From assembly GCA_018814765.1 (NCBI GenBank), contig JAHIZJ010000018.1:1-33028 (forward strand): a stretch of 33,028 nucleotides of DNA, given 5' to 3'. The position numbers and the translations under genes were made by a program. Below, in pieces: positions 16,163-22,774 of the stretch (positions within the stretch are counted from its first letter, which is position 1; each line of letters opens with the position of its first letter). The notes beneath the pieces are model-generated. The model searched no databases. It was given only the letters and a program-made list of their open reading frames with translations, and was not told the DNA's origin. The DNA comes from Patescibacteria group bacterium (lineage in GTDB: Bacteria; Patescibacteriota; Patescibacteriia; JAHIZJ01).

Positions 16163-16420
16163 CTAAGCTTTAGCCTGTTCTAATTCTTCTAAAATTTTCT
16201 TAGCTCGTTCAATTAAACTTTCATCTGTTTCATTCACCGGTTGTACAGTTGATATTCCTTGACGGCATTCGTGTACTACTCTTCTTCTAAATTCTAATCT
16301 ATCAGTGTTCATATCTTCAGGCAATTCTTGCAAGAGTGTGGCTGCTGTTTCAGCTCTTGACCTACCAGCAGCTGATATGTTGTCTTTTGCTTCACTTATA
16401 CTACTTAATTGTATAATCAC
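16163..16420 (-). CDS. Hypothetical 85-residue helical protein
   Basis: Not recognised. The charged, helical sequence starts IIQLSSISEAKDNISAAGRSRAETAATLLQEL and ends in ESLIERAKKILEELEQAKA, a likely amphipathic helix. The start is GTG; no ATG lies between it and the in-frame TGA about 20 codons upstream, and no clear RBS is seen. It could be a small antitoxin-like or regulatory protein, or a spurious ORF next to the tRNA region. It is followed by a 6-bp palindrome TATGGT-GG-ACCATA (16140-16153). Confidence 0.45.
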   Translation of the reverse strand: MIIQLSSISEAKDNISAAGRSRAETAATLLQELPEDMNTDRLEFRRRVVHECRQGISTVQPVNETDESLIERAKKILEELEQAKA

Positions 16421-16563
16421 CCTGAATAATTCACGTTCTTTTGTATTAAACTCTCTTGCATCAGGGCTTTTTGTGCTTCATGGTTCATAATGTTTTATTT
16501 AGTAATAAATTAACTATTGGGTTTACCTCGATTAAAAAGTTTATTTTTCTTCAAGAGTCCCAC

Positions 16564-16660
16564 GGTGGACCAGGCCCCGCCTTGGCGGGGCGAAGGCCGA
16601 AGCCATCAGATTTATGCCGCCACCGGCGGCACCCCGCCATAGGCGGTGGCAGTCTGTTAA
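16564..16660 (-). pseudogene. Partial tRNA-Tyr copy with hairpin insertion
   Basis: A 24-nt block (16591-16614) is identical to 16696-16719 in the intact tRNA-Tyr and covers part of the anticodon arm and variable arm. The anticodon loop is split: CAGACTG, then 35 G+C-rich inserted bases (16615-16649), then TAAATCTG. The insertion is exactly after G34. The T-arm region is replaced by a perfect hairpin GCCCCGCC-TT-GGCGGGGC (16574-16591). The D-arm and 5' acceptor are missing, so this is unlikely to yield tRNA. Confidence 0.65.
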
Positions 16661-16668
16661 AAGTCACA

Positions 16669-16757
16669 TGGTGGGCCGGGCAGGATTCGAACCTGCGAAG
16701 GCCGAAGCCATCAGATTTACAGTCTGACCCTGTTGACCGCTTAGGTACCGACCCACC
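16669..16757 (-). tRNA. tRNA-Tyr (GUA)
   Basis: A type II tRNA with a long variable arm, 89 nt including the discriminator base. The acceptor pairs GGTGGGT with GCCCACC (one G-U) and the discriminator is A. The D-arm is GGTACCTAAGCGGTC, the anticodon loop CTGTAAA gives GUA, and the T-arm is CAGGTTCGAATCCTG. CCA is not encoded. The acceptor helix continues outward: AGTCACAT before the 3' end pairs with ATGTGACT beyond the 5' end, giving a 14-bp perfect inverted repeat in total (16662-16675 with 16752-16765). Confidence 0.93.
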
Positions 16758-16803
16758 ATGTGACTCTTTTTGTTTATTAATAAATATCTAATGATCTACT
16801 ATA

Positions 16804-16874
16804 GGTGGCATCGGTCTAGTCCGGAGCCTATCCCGTGCTTGACACGTGAACCGCTTTGGTACCGACCCATCACC
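16804..16874 (-). pseudogene. Decayed tRNA-Tyr-like copy
   Basis: On the minus strand it begins GGTGATGGGTCGGTACCAAA, very like the first 20 bases of the intact tRNA-Tyr with two extra bases in the acceptor. It ends ATGCCACC. The anticodon stem has collapsed to a short CGTG/CACG hairpin and there is no recognisable T-loop GTTCGAAT. It is best read as a degenerate duplicate. Confidence 0.5.
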
Positions 16875-16932
16875 TGTGACCAAATTTTACTGAAGCCCAC
16901 CGCCGGAATCGAACCGGCGACCTACTCCTTAC

Positions 16933-16971
16933 CCCCGCATCTTGTCGCTATCGCTCCAAGTGCGGGGCATG
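16933..16971 (-). repeat. Hairpin inserted in a tRNA-Thr anticodon loop
   Basis: A 39-nt segment lies between ACTCCATG and GTAAGGAGT. Its arms CCCCGCA-CTTG and CAAG-A-TGCGGGG form an 11-bp stem with one bulge, around the loop GAGCGATAGCGA. Deleting it restores exactly the anticodon arm of the intact tRNA-Thr. Confidence 0.65.
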
Positions 16972-16999
16972 CATGGAGTTACCCCGCCTGCCGATCGCC

Positions 17000-17075
17000 T
17001 GGAGCCGATGCGCGGATTCGAACCGCGGACCTACTCCTTACCATGGAGTTGCTCTACCAACTGAGCTACATCGGC
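17000..17075 (-). tRNA. tRNA-Thr (GGU)
   Basis: A complete cloverleaf with encoded CCA. The acceptor GCCGATG pairs with CATCGGC, the discriminator is U, followed by CCA. The D-arm is GCTCAGTTGGTAGAGC. The anticodon stem ACTCC/GGAGT has loop ATGGTAA (anticodon GGU, reading ACC and ACU). The T-arm is CCGCGGTTCGAATCCGCGC. It lies inside the interrupted tRNA-Thr-like gene, flanked by imperfect inverted G+C-rich sequences (CCTGCCCGCC-AGTCGCC on one side, GGCGATCGGCAGGCGGGG on the other). Confidence 0.93.
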
Positions 17076-17150
17076 GCCCGGCGACTGGCGGGCAGGTCTA
17101 CCAACTGAGCTAGGTGGACATAATTATTTATATTTATCTGTTGCTCCCTG

Positions 17151-17182
17151 CCCAGTACCCGAACGAAATGAGTGGTACTGGG
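17151..17182. repeat. Perfect 9-bp hairpin downstream of TPR gene
   Basis: CCCAGTACC (17151-17159) pairs with GGTACTGGG (17174-17182) around a 14-nt loop CGAACGAAATGAGT. It lies between the TPR gene and the tRNAs. No T-run follows on the minus strand, so it is more likely a repeat element than a terminator. Confidence 0.5.
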
Positions 17183-17228
17183 TACCAGCTGCCTGTCCGC
17201 CGAAGTGAATGAAATGAACGAAGGAGGA

Positions 17229-17240
17229 AGCTAGGTGGGC
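17229..17240 (-). repeat. tRNA 5'-end fragment
   Basis: GCCCACCTAGCT on the minus strand matches the first 12 bases of the interrupted tRNA-Thr-like gene (GTCCACCTAGCT) with one change. It then runs into a G+C-rich, GAANGAA-type repeat. It is probably a remnant of another broken copy. Confidence 0.35.
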
Positions 17241-17243
17241 AAA

Positions 17244-18104
17244 TTAAGCGCTCTTTATCTTAGTTACTTTTTCCAATTCTTTTATCTTAACAGAAAACTC
17301 CTCTAATTTTTTATTTTCTGGGTTAACTTTCTTTAATCTATCAAAAGCTTCCCAGGCTGAAATTTTATTACCAGCTATTATACTGGTTTCCAGAAATATA
17401 TCAAGGTTACGAGGATTATTTCCTTCTAACTGGCATGCTTTTTCAATTGTCTCGAGAGCCTTATCTACCAATCCCAAATCTCTATAAACCAATCCAAGAT
17501 TAATATAATCAGCAGCTACGTCTGCGTCATCTGAGCCATCTATAACTTCACTTTCCTCTTTATGTTTCATGTCCAATGTCAATATATACTCGAATGTTTC
17601 TTTGGCTTGTTCTAAGTCTTTTATGGTCATATATAATTCTCCCAATCGGCGATACGGCTCAACCTCTCTTGAATCATTTGATATCAATTCTATCAATTTT
17701 TTTTCAGCTTGTTCGTATTCTTCTTGTTCAATTAATCCATCTATTTCTGAAGACAGGGTAAATTGAGTGTGCGCTTGCGGATCAATAACCCCATTTTTTT
17801 TCTGATTACTCATTTTAGTATATTGCTTTTCCAAATGCACCACTTTTTCGTATATTTCTTTTACCAAATTTATTATCCTTACATATATTGGTCTCAGTGC
17901 CTTTATTATATAAGAACTAATTTTAATAATCTTTCTTTCAAGTCTTGAGCCAATTATTTTATACTTCGTTGCGTCTTCTCTTACCTGCTGAATAGTTTTT
18001 TTGTTTGTTTGAGCTAATTGTGGAAATTTTCTACCAACAATAATAACTATGGCAACTAAGCTTAATACAGATAATATTAATAGAATTATATCAAACATAC
18101 TCAC
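17244..18104 (-). CDS. Membrane-anchored TPR protein
   Basis: A 286-residue protein. Residues 4-24 form one hydrophobic membrane segment (DIILLILSVLSLVAIVIIVG). A basic, helical linker (25-105) follows, then tetratricopeptide repeats from about 118 to 270 (EYEQAEKKLIELISNDSREVEPYRRLGELYMTIKDLEQAKETFEYIL; AADYINLGLVYRDLGLVDKALETIEKACQLE). TPRs usually hold protein partners; none can be named. Its start overlaps the stop of the PSP1 gene by four bases, so the two are translationally coupled at the end of the rpsB-tsf operon. The tRNA genes follow without an evident terminator. Confidence 0.85.
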   Translation of the reverse strand: MSMFDIILLILSVLSLVAIVIIVGRKFPQLAQTNKKTIQQVREDATKYKIIGSRLERKIIKISSYIIKALRPIYVRIINLVKEIYEKVVHLEKQYTKMSNQKKNGVIDPQAHTQFTLSSEIDGLIEQEEYEQAEKKLIELISNDSREVEPYRRLGELYMTIKDLEQAKETFEYILTLDMKHKEESEVIDGSDDADVAADYINLGLVYRDLGLVDKALETIEKACQLEGNNPRNLDIFLETSIIAGNKISAWEAFDRLKKVNPENKKLEEFSVKIKELEKVTKIKSA

Positions 18105-18877
18105 TTATAAGGGATTTCAATATACTTATCTTCTACTTTTACCATGACGCTCTGTTTTAACACATTTTGATTACATACAACGCCTTGGCCATTTTTTGTT
18201 TTTATTTTTGTACCAACTTTTGGTAGCTTTTCCATAAGTTCTTTGTAAATATCAGCTTCAAAAGCTAAACAACACTTTAGTCGGCCACAAACACCTGACA
18301 ATCTTTCACATCCTCTGTGTTCTACACCTTGAACTTTTGCATAGTCTGACGTTATACTGCTTAATTCGTTCAGAAACTTTCGACAACACAACAGTCTTCC
18401 ACACGCACCTATGTCTCCAAACAACTTAGCCTCATCACGAATTCCCATCTGTTGAAGTCTAACTGTTTTTTGAAAATGGCGTGTTAGTTCTTTGACTAGC
18501 ACTCTAAAGTCGACTCGACCATCAGCAATAAAGCCAAATATTACACGCCCGCCATCCAATGAGAAGTGGCAATCAACTAATTTCATTGGTAGCTTGTATT
18601 TCTGTACCAGATCTTTACAATGCTTGAGAGCTTCTATTTTTGATTTGTTTAGCTCGTCATATTTCTTAATGTCGTTTTCTGTAACTTTTCTTGTAACGGT
18701 GACCGCAGATAAACGAGACTCAGGTTCGTCAATTTTTTTTATATTAACAATCTTTGCTAAATCCTGACCATTCTCAAACTGAATCACCACATATTCACCT
18801 TTTACGAGATCGTATTCAGGTATTTTCGCATAATGAGTTTGGTCCCAAGACTCTGTTTGTAATTCTAACAGTTCCAT
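18101..18877 (-). CDS. PSP1-domain protein, RicT/YaaT-like
   Basis: A 258-residue protein of the PSP1 C-terminal-domain family. The core block is VDCHFSLDGGRVIFGFIADGRVDFRVLVKELTRHFQKTVRLQQMGIRDEAKLFG. Two cysteine clusters follow: ACGRLLCC (C159, C164, C165) and C190, then VCGRLKCC (C197, C202, C203). These are conserved in B. subtilis RicT (YaaT), which binds an Fe-S cluster with RicA and RicF and controls RNase Y-dependent mRNA processing. RicA and RicF are not in the window, so the role here is inferred from the family only. It lies 3 bases after tsf and overlaps the TPR gene. Confidence 0.88.
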   Translation of the reverse strand: MELLELQTESWDQTHYAKIPEYDLVKGEYVVIQFENGQDLAKIVNIKKIDEPESRLSAVTVTRKVTENDIKKYDELNKSKIEALKHCKDLVQKYKLPMKLVDCHFSLDGGRVIFGFIADGRVDFRVLVKELTRHFQKTVRLQQMGIRDEAKLFGDIGACGRLLCCRKFLNELSSITSDYAKVQGVEHRGCERLSGVCGRLKCCLAFEADIYKELMEKLPKVGTKIKTKNGQGVVCNQNVLKQSVMVKVEDKYIEIPYK

Positions 18878-18880
18878 TGA

Positions 18881-19468
18881 TTAAATTTCAAAAAACGCAA
18901 ATTCTTTAACTTTTATATTCTCACCCAAAGATGATACTTTCTGATTTATTAATTCTTCGACAGTTATAGAATCATCTTTTATGTATGGCTGGTTCATTAG
19001 GCAAGCTTCTTTGTAGTAACTATTTAGCTTTCCTTCAATGATTTTTTCCTTTATATCTTTGGGTTTACCTTCATCAACCTGAGTTTCATAGTTCTCTTTT
19101 TCTTTTTTGATTACATCATCAGGAATATCTTCTGGTACTAAATATTCAGGACGCGTAGCTGCAACCTGCAGAGCTATCTCATGGGCTAATTCTTTAAATT
19201 CATCTGTCCGAGCCACAAAATCAGTTTCACATAATAATGAAACTACACCGGCTACTTTATGGTTGTTATGAATGTATGTGTCTATTATGCCTTGATCAGT
19301 TGTACGATTGGCTTTTGAAAGAGTTATCTTCTCTCCCCTCTTTACCAAGTAATTGATTGACTGCTCCATGTCACCATCACAACTTTCCAATGCTTTCTTT
19401 GCTTCCATTAAACCTACGCCTGTTTTTTTTCTTAGTTCTTGTATTTGATCTGTTGAGATTTTATTCAT
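18881..19468 (-). CDS. tsf: Elongation factor Ts
   Basis: At 195 residues this is the short form of EF-Ts (E. coli has 283). It recharges EF-Tu by exchanging GDP for GTP. The N-terminal UBA-like domain reads IQELRKKTGVGLMEAKKALESCDGDMEQSINYL. The EF-Tu contact motif TDFVARTDEF is intact, as is the terminal core segment CLMNQPYIKDDSITVEEL. It follows rpsB by 21 bases, the classical bacterial order. Confidence 0.97.
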   Translation of the reverse strand: MNKISTDQIQELRKKTGVGLMEAKKALESCDGDMEQSINYLVKRGEKITLSKANRTTDQGIIDTYIHNNHKVAGVVSLLCETDFVARTDEFKELAHEIALQVAATRPEYLVPEDIPDDVIKKEKENYETQVDEGKPKDIKEKIIEGKLNSYYKEACLMNQPYIKDDSITVEELINQKVSSLGENIKVKEFAFFEI

Positions 19469-19489
19469 ATTTTTTTATTCTATAATTTA

Positions 19490-20221
19490 TTAATCTTTTT
19501 TTGTCTTTTCTTCTTTGACTGTTTCAACGTTTTCTTTTATTGCCATTTTGCCTTCTTTGATGCTCTCAGCTACCAATCCTGTAATAAGCTTGATTGATTT
19601 TGTCGCATCGTCGTTTGCAGGTATCGGATAAGCTACGTTTGTAGGATCAGTATTTGTGTCTGCTAGGGCAACTATCGGTATATTTTTTCTATTGGCTTCT
19701 CTAACCACTGTTTTTTCATTTTTCAGACCAACAATAAATATTGCATCAGGTATTTTTTTTATTCCCGATATTCCACCAACCAGTTTTTCAAGTTTTTCAA
19801 TTTTCTTTTTTATTGCTGTCTGTTCTTTCTTGGTATATTTTTCCAGATCTCCACTTTCCTGACTCTTTTTTAATTCATGCAATCTATCAATCAGCTTTTT
19901 CACAATTGCAAAATTAGTAAAAAGTCCACCGATCCATCGGTTAATTATATAGGGCATTCCGCAATCTTCCGCAGCTTTTTTAATAATACCTTGGGCTTGT
20001 TTTTTTGTTCCTATAAAAACAACCACTCCACCTTTGCTGGCAGTATCATGTAAAAAAGTTAAAGCTTCCTTTAGCTTTTCACGTGTTTGTTCTAAATCCA
20101 CAATGTGGATACCGCTTCGTTCAGCAAATATATAGGGTTTCATTTTTGGGTGCCATCGTGACTTTTGATGCCCGAAGTGCACTCCATTTTTTAGCATCTC
20201 TAAAAGAGATATGTCTTTCAT
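19490..20221 (-). CDS. rpsB: 30S ribosomal protein uS2
   Basis: A 243-residue protein with the complete S2 signature. The start is LLEMLKNGVHFGHQKSRWHPKMKPYIF, the middle IVFIGTKKQAQG-like (VVFIGTKKQAQGIIKKAAEDCGMPYIINRWIGGLFTNF), and the end PDAIFIVGLKNEKTVVREANRKNIPIVALADTNTDP. A coiled-coil insertion sits at residues 108-150. The lysine-rich tail is typical. It is the first gene of the operon rpsB-tsf-PSP1-TPR. Confidence 0.98.
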   Translation of the reverse strand: MKDISLLEMLKNGVHFGHQKSRWHPKMKPYIFAERSGIHIVDLEQTREKLKEALTFLHDTASKGGVVVFIGTKKQAQGIIKKAAEDCGMPYIINRWIGGLFTNFAIVKKLIDRLHELKKSQESGDLEKYTKKEQTAIKKKIEKLEKLVGGISGIKKIPDAIFIVGLKNEKTVVREANRKNIPIVALADTNTDPTNVAYPIPANDDATKSIKLITGLVAESIKEGKMAIKENVETVKEEKTKKD

Positions 20222-20355
20222 TATTCTTTTTCTCCGCTACCACACATTCTACCCATAACCCCACAATTATGCATTGATAAGGCAAGAAAAGGTATAATTC
20301 TTCACATGATCGTAAGAAAAGCGTGGTATGTGTGATTTATTAATTAGATGTCATG
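20222..20355 (-). promoter_or_regulatory. rpsB leader with long-range helix
   Basis: The roughly 130-nt untranslated leader contains a 7-bp long-range helix, ATGTGTG (20328-20334) with CACACAT (20241-20247). It competes with GTGGTA/TACCAC pairing at the same two sites. The 3' arm ends close to the likely ribosome site (GGAG about 12 bases before the ATG). Autoregulation of rpsB by S2 binding to its leader is known in other bacteria; it is only inferred here. Confidence 0.4.
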
Positions 20356-20384
20356 ATAATAACAGGTTTTAAAAAAATATTCAA
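20356..20384 (-). promoter_or_regulatory. Promoter of the rpsB operon
   Basis: Minus strand TTGAAT (20384-20379), a 17-bp spacer and TATTAT (20361-20356), preceded by TG one base upstream (extended -10, TGTTATTAT). This is a strong match to a sigma-70 promoter. Confidence 0.6.
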
Positions 20385-20429
20385 GTCTTGCCCGGCTTTA
20401 TTAAAATTGGTATATTTTAACACAGATAG

Positions 20430-20458
20430 TTGACTTTTTATTAAAAAATCAATACACT
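20430..20458 (+). promoter_or_regulatory. Promoter of rpmE-prfA-prmC
   Basis: TTGACT (20430-20435), a 17-bp spacer, then TACACT (20453-20458). Transcription would start near 20465 and leave a leader of about 87 nt before rpmE. It is divergent from the rpsB promoter. The 330-bp gap between the two genes holds only these promoters and leaders. Confidence 0.55.
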
Positions 20459-20551
20459 TCCGCTATTGGTCTAATTAGTTCAATATTCTTAAACATTCGG
20501 GCCACTAATCAATTATCAATAATTAAATATTCATCGATAGGAAAAGAATAA

Positions 20552-20785
20552 ATGAAAAAGAAAATACATCCGGAGTATCATACTGACGCCAAAATAAAGT
20601 GCGCCTGTGGTAATGAAATTAAGACTGGATCTACCGTAGCATCAATACAGGTTGAGCTTTGTTCTGCCTGTCATCCTTTTTACACAGGAAAGCAAAAGTT
20701 GGTTGATACAGCCAGACGTGTGGATAGATTTAATAAAATTATGAGTAAAAAAAAGGCCTCTAGGGTAAGTCAGAACAAAAAATAG
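20552..20785 (+). CDS. rpmE: 50S ribosomal protein bL31
   Basis: A 77-residue protein of the zinc-binding (C+) type, with cysteines at 17, 19, 37 and 40 (KCACGN and [13 protein letters not shown]). The start [10 protein letters not shown] and the [13 protein letters not shown] helix are typical. The lysine-rich C-terminal extension ([13 protein letters not shown]) is slightly longer than usual. AGGA lies about 10 bases before the ATG, a usable Shine-Dalgarno site. bL31 bridges the two ribosomal subunits. Confidence 0.96.
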   Translation: MKKKIHPEYHTDAKIKCACGNEIKTGSTVASIQVELCSACHPFYTGKQKLVDTARRVDRFNKIMSKKKASRVSQNKK

Positions 20786-20795
20786 CTAACTATAT

Positions 20796-20829
20796 AATAA
20801 AACCCACCTATTTTTTTGGTGGTTTTATT
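20796..20829 (+). terminator. Hairpin between rpmE and prfA
   Basis: AATAAAACCCACC (20796-20808) pairs with GGTGGTTTTATT (20818-20829) with one bulged C, around a T-rich loop. The 3' arm contains GGTGG, the only ribosome-site-like sequence before the prfA ATG at 20833, and a T-rich end. It could be a partial terminator, a translation gate for prfA, or both. Confidence 0.5.
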
Positions 20830-20832
20830 AAA

Positions 20833-21873
20833 ATGAACGACAAAAAATCAATCAAGAGTCAAATAGAGAAACTTGAGATAGAGCTGCAGAGCCCTAGTCT
20901 TGTGAAACAGCCTGATAAAATGAAATCTTTATCGCATAAATATTCACGATTAAGTGAATTGTATAAAGACATTGAGCGTCACGAGGCGCTCACCAATCAG
21001 CAAAAAGAGCTTGATGTTTCGCAAAAAAATGAAAATGATCCTGAGATTCTCGAGTTAGTAAAATCTGAATCAGATAAAATCAGTAAGGAACTAGAGACCC
21101 TACAGACAAATATTGACAACAGAATGAATCCATCGGATGAACGGGACTCAAAAAACATTATTGTGGAGATACGTGCAGGTACAGGTGGTGATGAAGCAGC
21201 TCTCTTTTCTGCAAATTTATTTCGTATGTATTCACGTTATGCTGAAAAAATGAATTGGTCGACAACGTTAATTTCTTCAAATCGCACAGGCATAGGCGGC
21301 TTCAAAGAAATAATCTTTGAAATTCGCGGTCAAAGCGTTTTTAGCAATTTGAAATATGAAAGTGGCGTTCATCGGGTACAAAGAATCCCCGAAACTGAAA
21401 AATCAGGTCGTGTTCATACATCTGCCGCTTCAGTCGCAATTTTACCCGAAGCTGAAACAACCGATATAGAACTTAATCCTGATGACTTAGATATTCAAGC
21501 ATCTACCGCACAAGGAAACGGCGGTCAAAGCGTTAACACAACATATTCTGCAATTAGGATTACTCATAAACCCACAGGGATCATGGTGCAGTGCCAAGAC
21601 GAAAGATCTCAGCTCCAAAACCGTGAACGTGCTCTTCAAGTATTACGCACACGGCTATATTCCTTGGCTGAAGAAAAAAAGCGCCAAAAGCGTTCATCTG
21701 ATCGCAAAAGCCAAATAGGTACTGGTGATCGTTCTGAAAAAATAAGAACATACAACTTTCCACAAGATCGTGTGACAGATCATCGCTTAAAAAAAAGCTG
21801 GCACCATCTTCAACAAATTTTGGATGGCAATATAGAAGAGATTATTGCCAGTCTCAAATCAGCTGACCGATGA
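20833..21873 (+). CDS. prfA: Peptide chain release factor 1
   Basis: A 346-residue class I release factor that frees proteins at UAA and UAG. The anticodon-like tripeptide is P186-E187-T188 ([16 protein letters not shown]), the PxT form specific to RF1 rather than the SPF of RF2. The catalytic GGQ is at 230-232 in [24 protein letters not shown]. Its glutamine is the site methylated by PrmC, encoded by the next gene, which overlaps by four bases. The RF1 stop is UGA. Confidence 0.97.
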   Translation: MNDKKSIKSQIEKLEIELQSPSLVKQPDKMKSLSHKYSRLSELYKDIERHEALTNQQKELDVSQKNENDPEILELVKSESDKISKELETLQTNIDNRMNPSDERDSKNIIVEIRAGTGGDEAALFSANLFRMYSRYAEKMNWSTTLISSNRTGIGGFKEIIFEIRGQSVFSNLKYESGVHRVQRIPETEKSGRVHTSAASVAILPEAETTDIELNPDDLDIQASTAQGNGGQSVNTTYSAIRITHKPTGIMVQCQDERSQLQNRERALQVLRTRLYSLAEEKKRQKRSSDRKSQIGTGDRSEKIRTYNFPQDRVTDHRLKKSWHHLQQILDGNIEEIIASLKSADR

Positions 21874-22706
21874 CAATTCATCAGGCACTCCTACGTGGCT
21901 ACCAAATATTAAAAAGTCATGATATTGATTCAGCTTATATTGATGCTGACATTATTATGTCTTCTTTTATCAATAAGACGAGAAGTTTTTTATATACACA
22001 TCCAGAAAAGGAAATTTCAAACCTTTTATTTACTAATTACATTGAAGCTATTAAAAAACGATCTAATAATGTTCCTATATCTTATATAACAAATAAATGT
22101 AATTTTAAAAACAAATACTTTTTCATTGACAAACATGTCTTGATACCTAGGCCCGAAACCGAGCTATTGGTTAATAAATCAATTAGCCTTATCTCAAAAA
22201 TTAACAAAAATAATGTTGTAGTTGCCGACATAGGCACCGGTAGTGGAATTATCGCCATATCAATTGCAATTGATTGTCCTAGTGCTAATTTACTAGCTAC
22301 TGATATTTCTAAACCAGCCTTAACAATAGCCAGGCTTAATTCTAAATCATTTAAAACAAATAAACGTATATCGTTTATTTATGGCTCTTTATTGTCCCCT
22401 ATTATTAACAAAGACATTGACCTGATAGTAGCAAATTTACCTTATTTAAAAACAGATGAATTGTCTTTTAACACTTATGAACCGAACATTGCACTGTCAG
22501 CTGGATCTGATGGTTTACTTTTTTATTCTAGACTTATAAAACAAATATCTCAGCTAGGTCACCAACCTGAATATATATGCTTAGAAATTGGTCATGATCA
22601 ATATTCTAAATTAGATATACTTGCAAAAACATACCTTCCAGACTTCTCAAGCGTTGTACATAAAGACCTAAATGGATTTGACCGAGTTTTGATTCTTTCT
22701 AGATAA
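21870..22706 (+). CDS. prmC: Release factor glutamine methyltransferase
   Basis: This 278-residue SAM-dependent methyltransferase modifies the GGQ glutamine of release factors. Visible motifs: N-terminal helical domain, [10 protein letters not shown] (92-101), SAM motif [18 protein letters not shown], and the substrate motif ANLPYL with N189-L190-P191-Y192. Most PrmC proteins have NPPY; Leu at the second position is a variant. The ATG overlaps the prfA stop (ATGA), indicating coupled translation of enzyme and substrate. Confidence 0.94.
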   Translation: MTIHQALLRGYQILKSHDIDSAYIDADIIMSSFINKTRSFLYTHPEKEISNLLFTNYIEAIKKRSNNVPISYITNKCNFKNKYFFIDKHVLIPRPETELLVNKSISLISKINKNNVVVADIGTGSGIIAISIAIDCPSANLLATDISKPALTIARLNSKSFKTNKRISFIYGSLLSPIINKDIDLIVANLPYLKTDELSFNTYEPNIALSAGSDGLLFYSRLIKQISQLGHQPEYICLEIGHDQYSKLDILAKTYLPDFSSVVHKDLNGFDRVLILSR

Positions 22707-22720
22707 TACAAATTATTATC

Positions 22721-22745
22721 AAAAAACAGAGCAGCGTGACTCTGT
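22721..22745 (-). terminator. Terminator of the DUF3048 operon
   Basis: On the minus strand ACAGAG (22745-22740), an 8-nt loop, CTCTGT (22731-22726), then a run of T: a textbook intrinsic terminator. It lies 30 bases after the last gene of the operon and also separates it from the converging prmC. Confidence 0.8.
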
Positions 22746-22774
22746 TGGCTTGATTGTTTTATATTGTTTAAGTT

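Larger units (their letters stand above)
16895..17119 (-). pseudogene. Interrupted tRNA-Thr-like gene, two insertions
   Basis: The 5' part, GTCCACCTAGCTCAGTTGGTAGA (17119-17097), has an acceptor strand that pairs with GGTGGGC at 16901-16895. It breaks off inside the D-stem. The sequence resumes at AACTCCATG (16980-16972), breaks again in the anticodon loop with a 39-nt hairpin insertion (16971-16933), and ends with GTAAGGAGT and a complete T-arm (CGCCGGTTCGATTCCGGCG). Removing both insertions restores a normal tRNA with a GGU anticodon loop ATGGTAA. The first insertion contains the intact tRNA-Thr. No CCA is encoded. Without splicing it cannot be functional. Confidence 0.65.
16421..17243. other. 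tRNA region with broken copies and hairpins
   Basis: About 820 bases without a protein gene. On the minus strand, in transcription order: a 12-nt tRNA 5'-end fragment, a hairpin, an interrupted tRNA-Thr-like gene with an intact tRNA-Thr inside it, a decayed tRNA-Tyr copy, an intact tRNA-Tyr, and a partial tRNA-Tyr with a hairpin insertion. The G+C-rich hairpins stand out against the A+T-rich surroundings. The ORFs listed here in the track (16456-17108) are shadows of the tRNA sequence. The last 140 bases (16421-16555) show nothing recognisable. Confidence 0.75.

Noticed and set aside
16456-17108. Plus-strand ORFs of 111 and 112 residues.
   Set aside because: They run through the tRNA genes and their broken copies on the opposite strand; the product looks like translated tRNA sequence.
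20083-20277. Short plus-strand ORFs inside rpsB, tsf, typA, hsdR, rplY and similar genes.
   Set aside because: They are frame shadows of well-supported genes with no family signal.
21860-21873. Recoding of TGA as glycine or tryptophan, as in some CPR groups.
   Set aside because: prfA ends in TGA directly inside the prmC start, and frames elsewhere stop normally.
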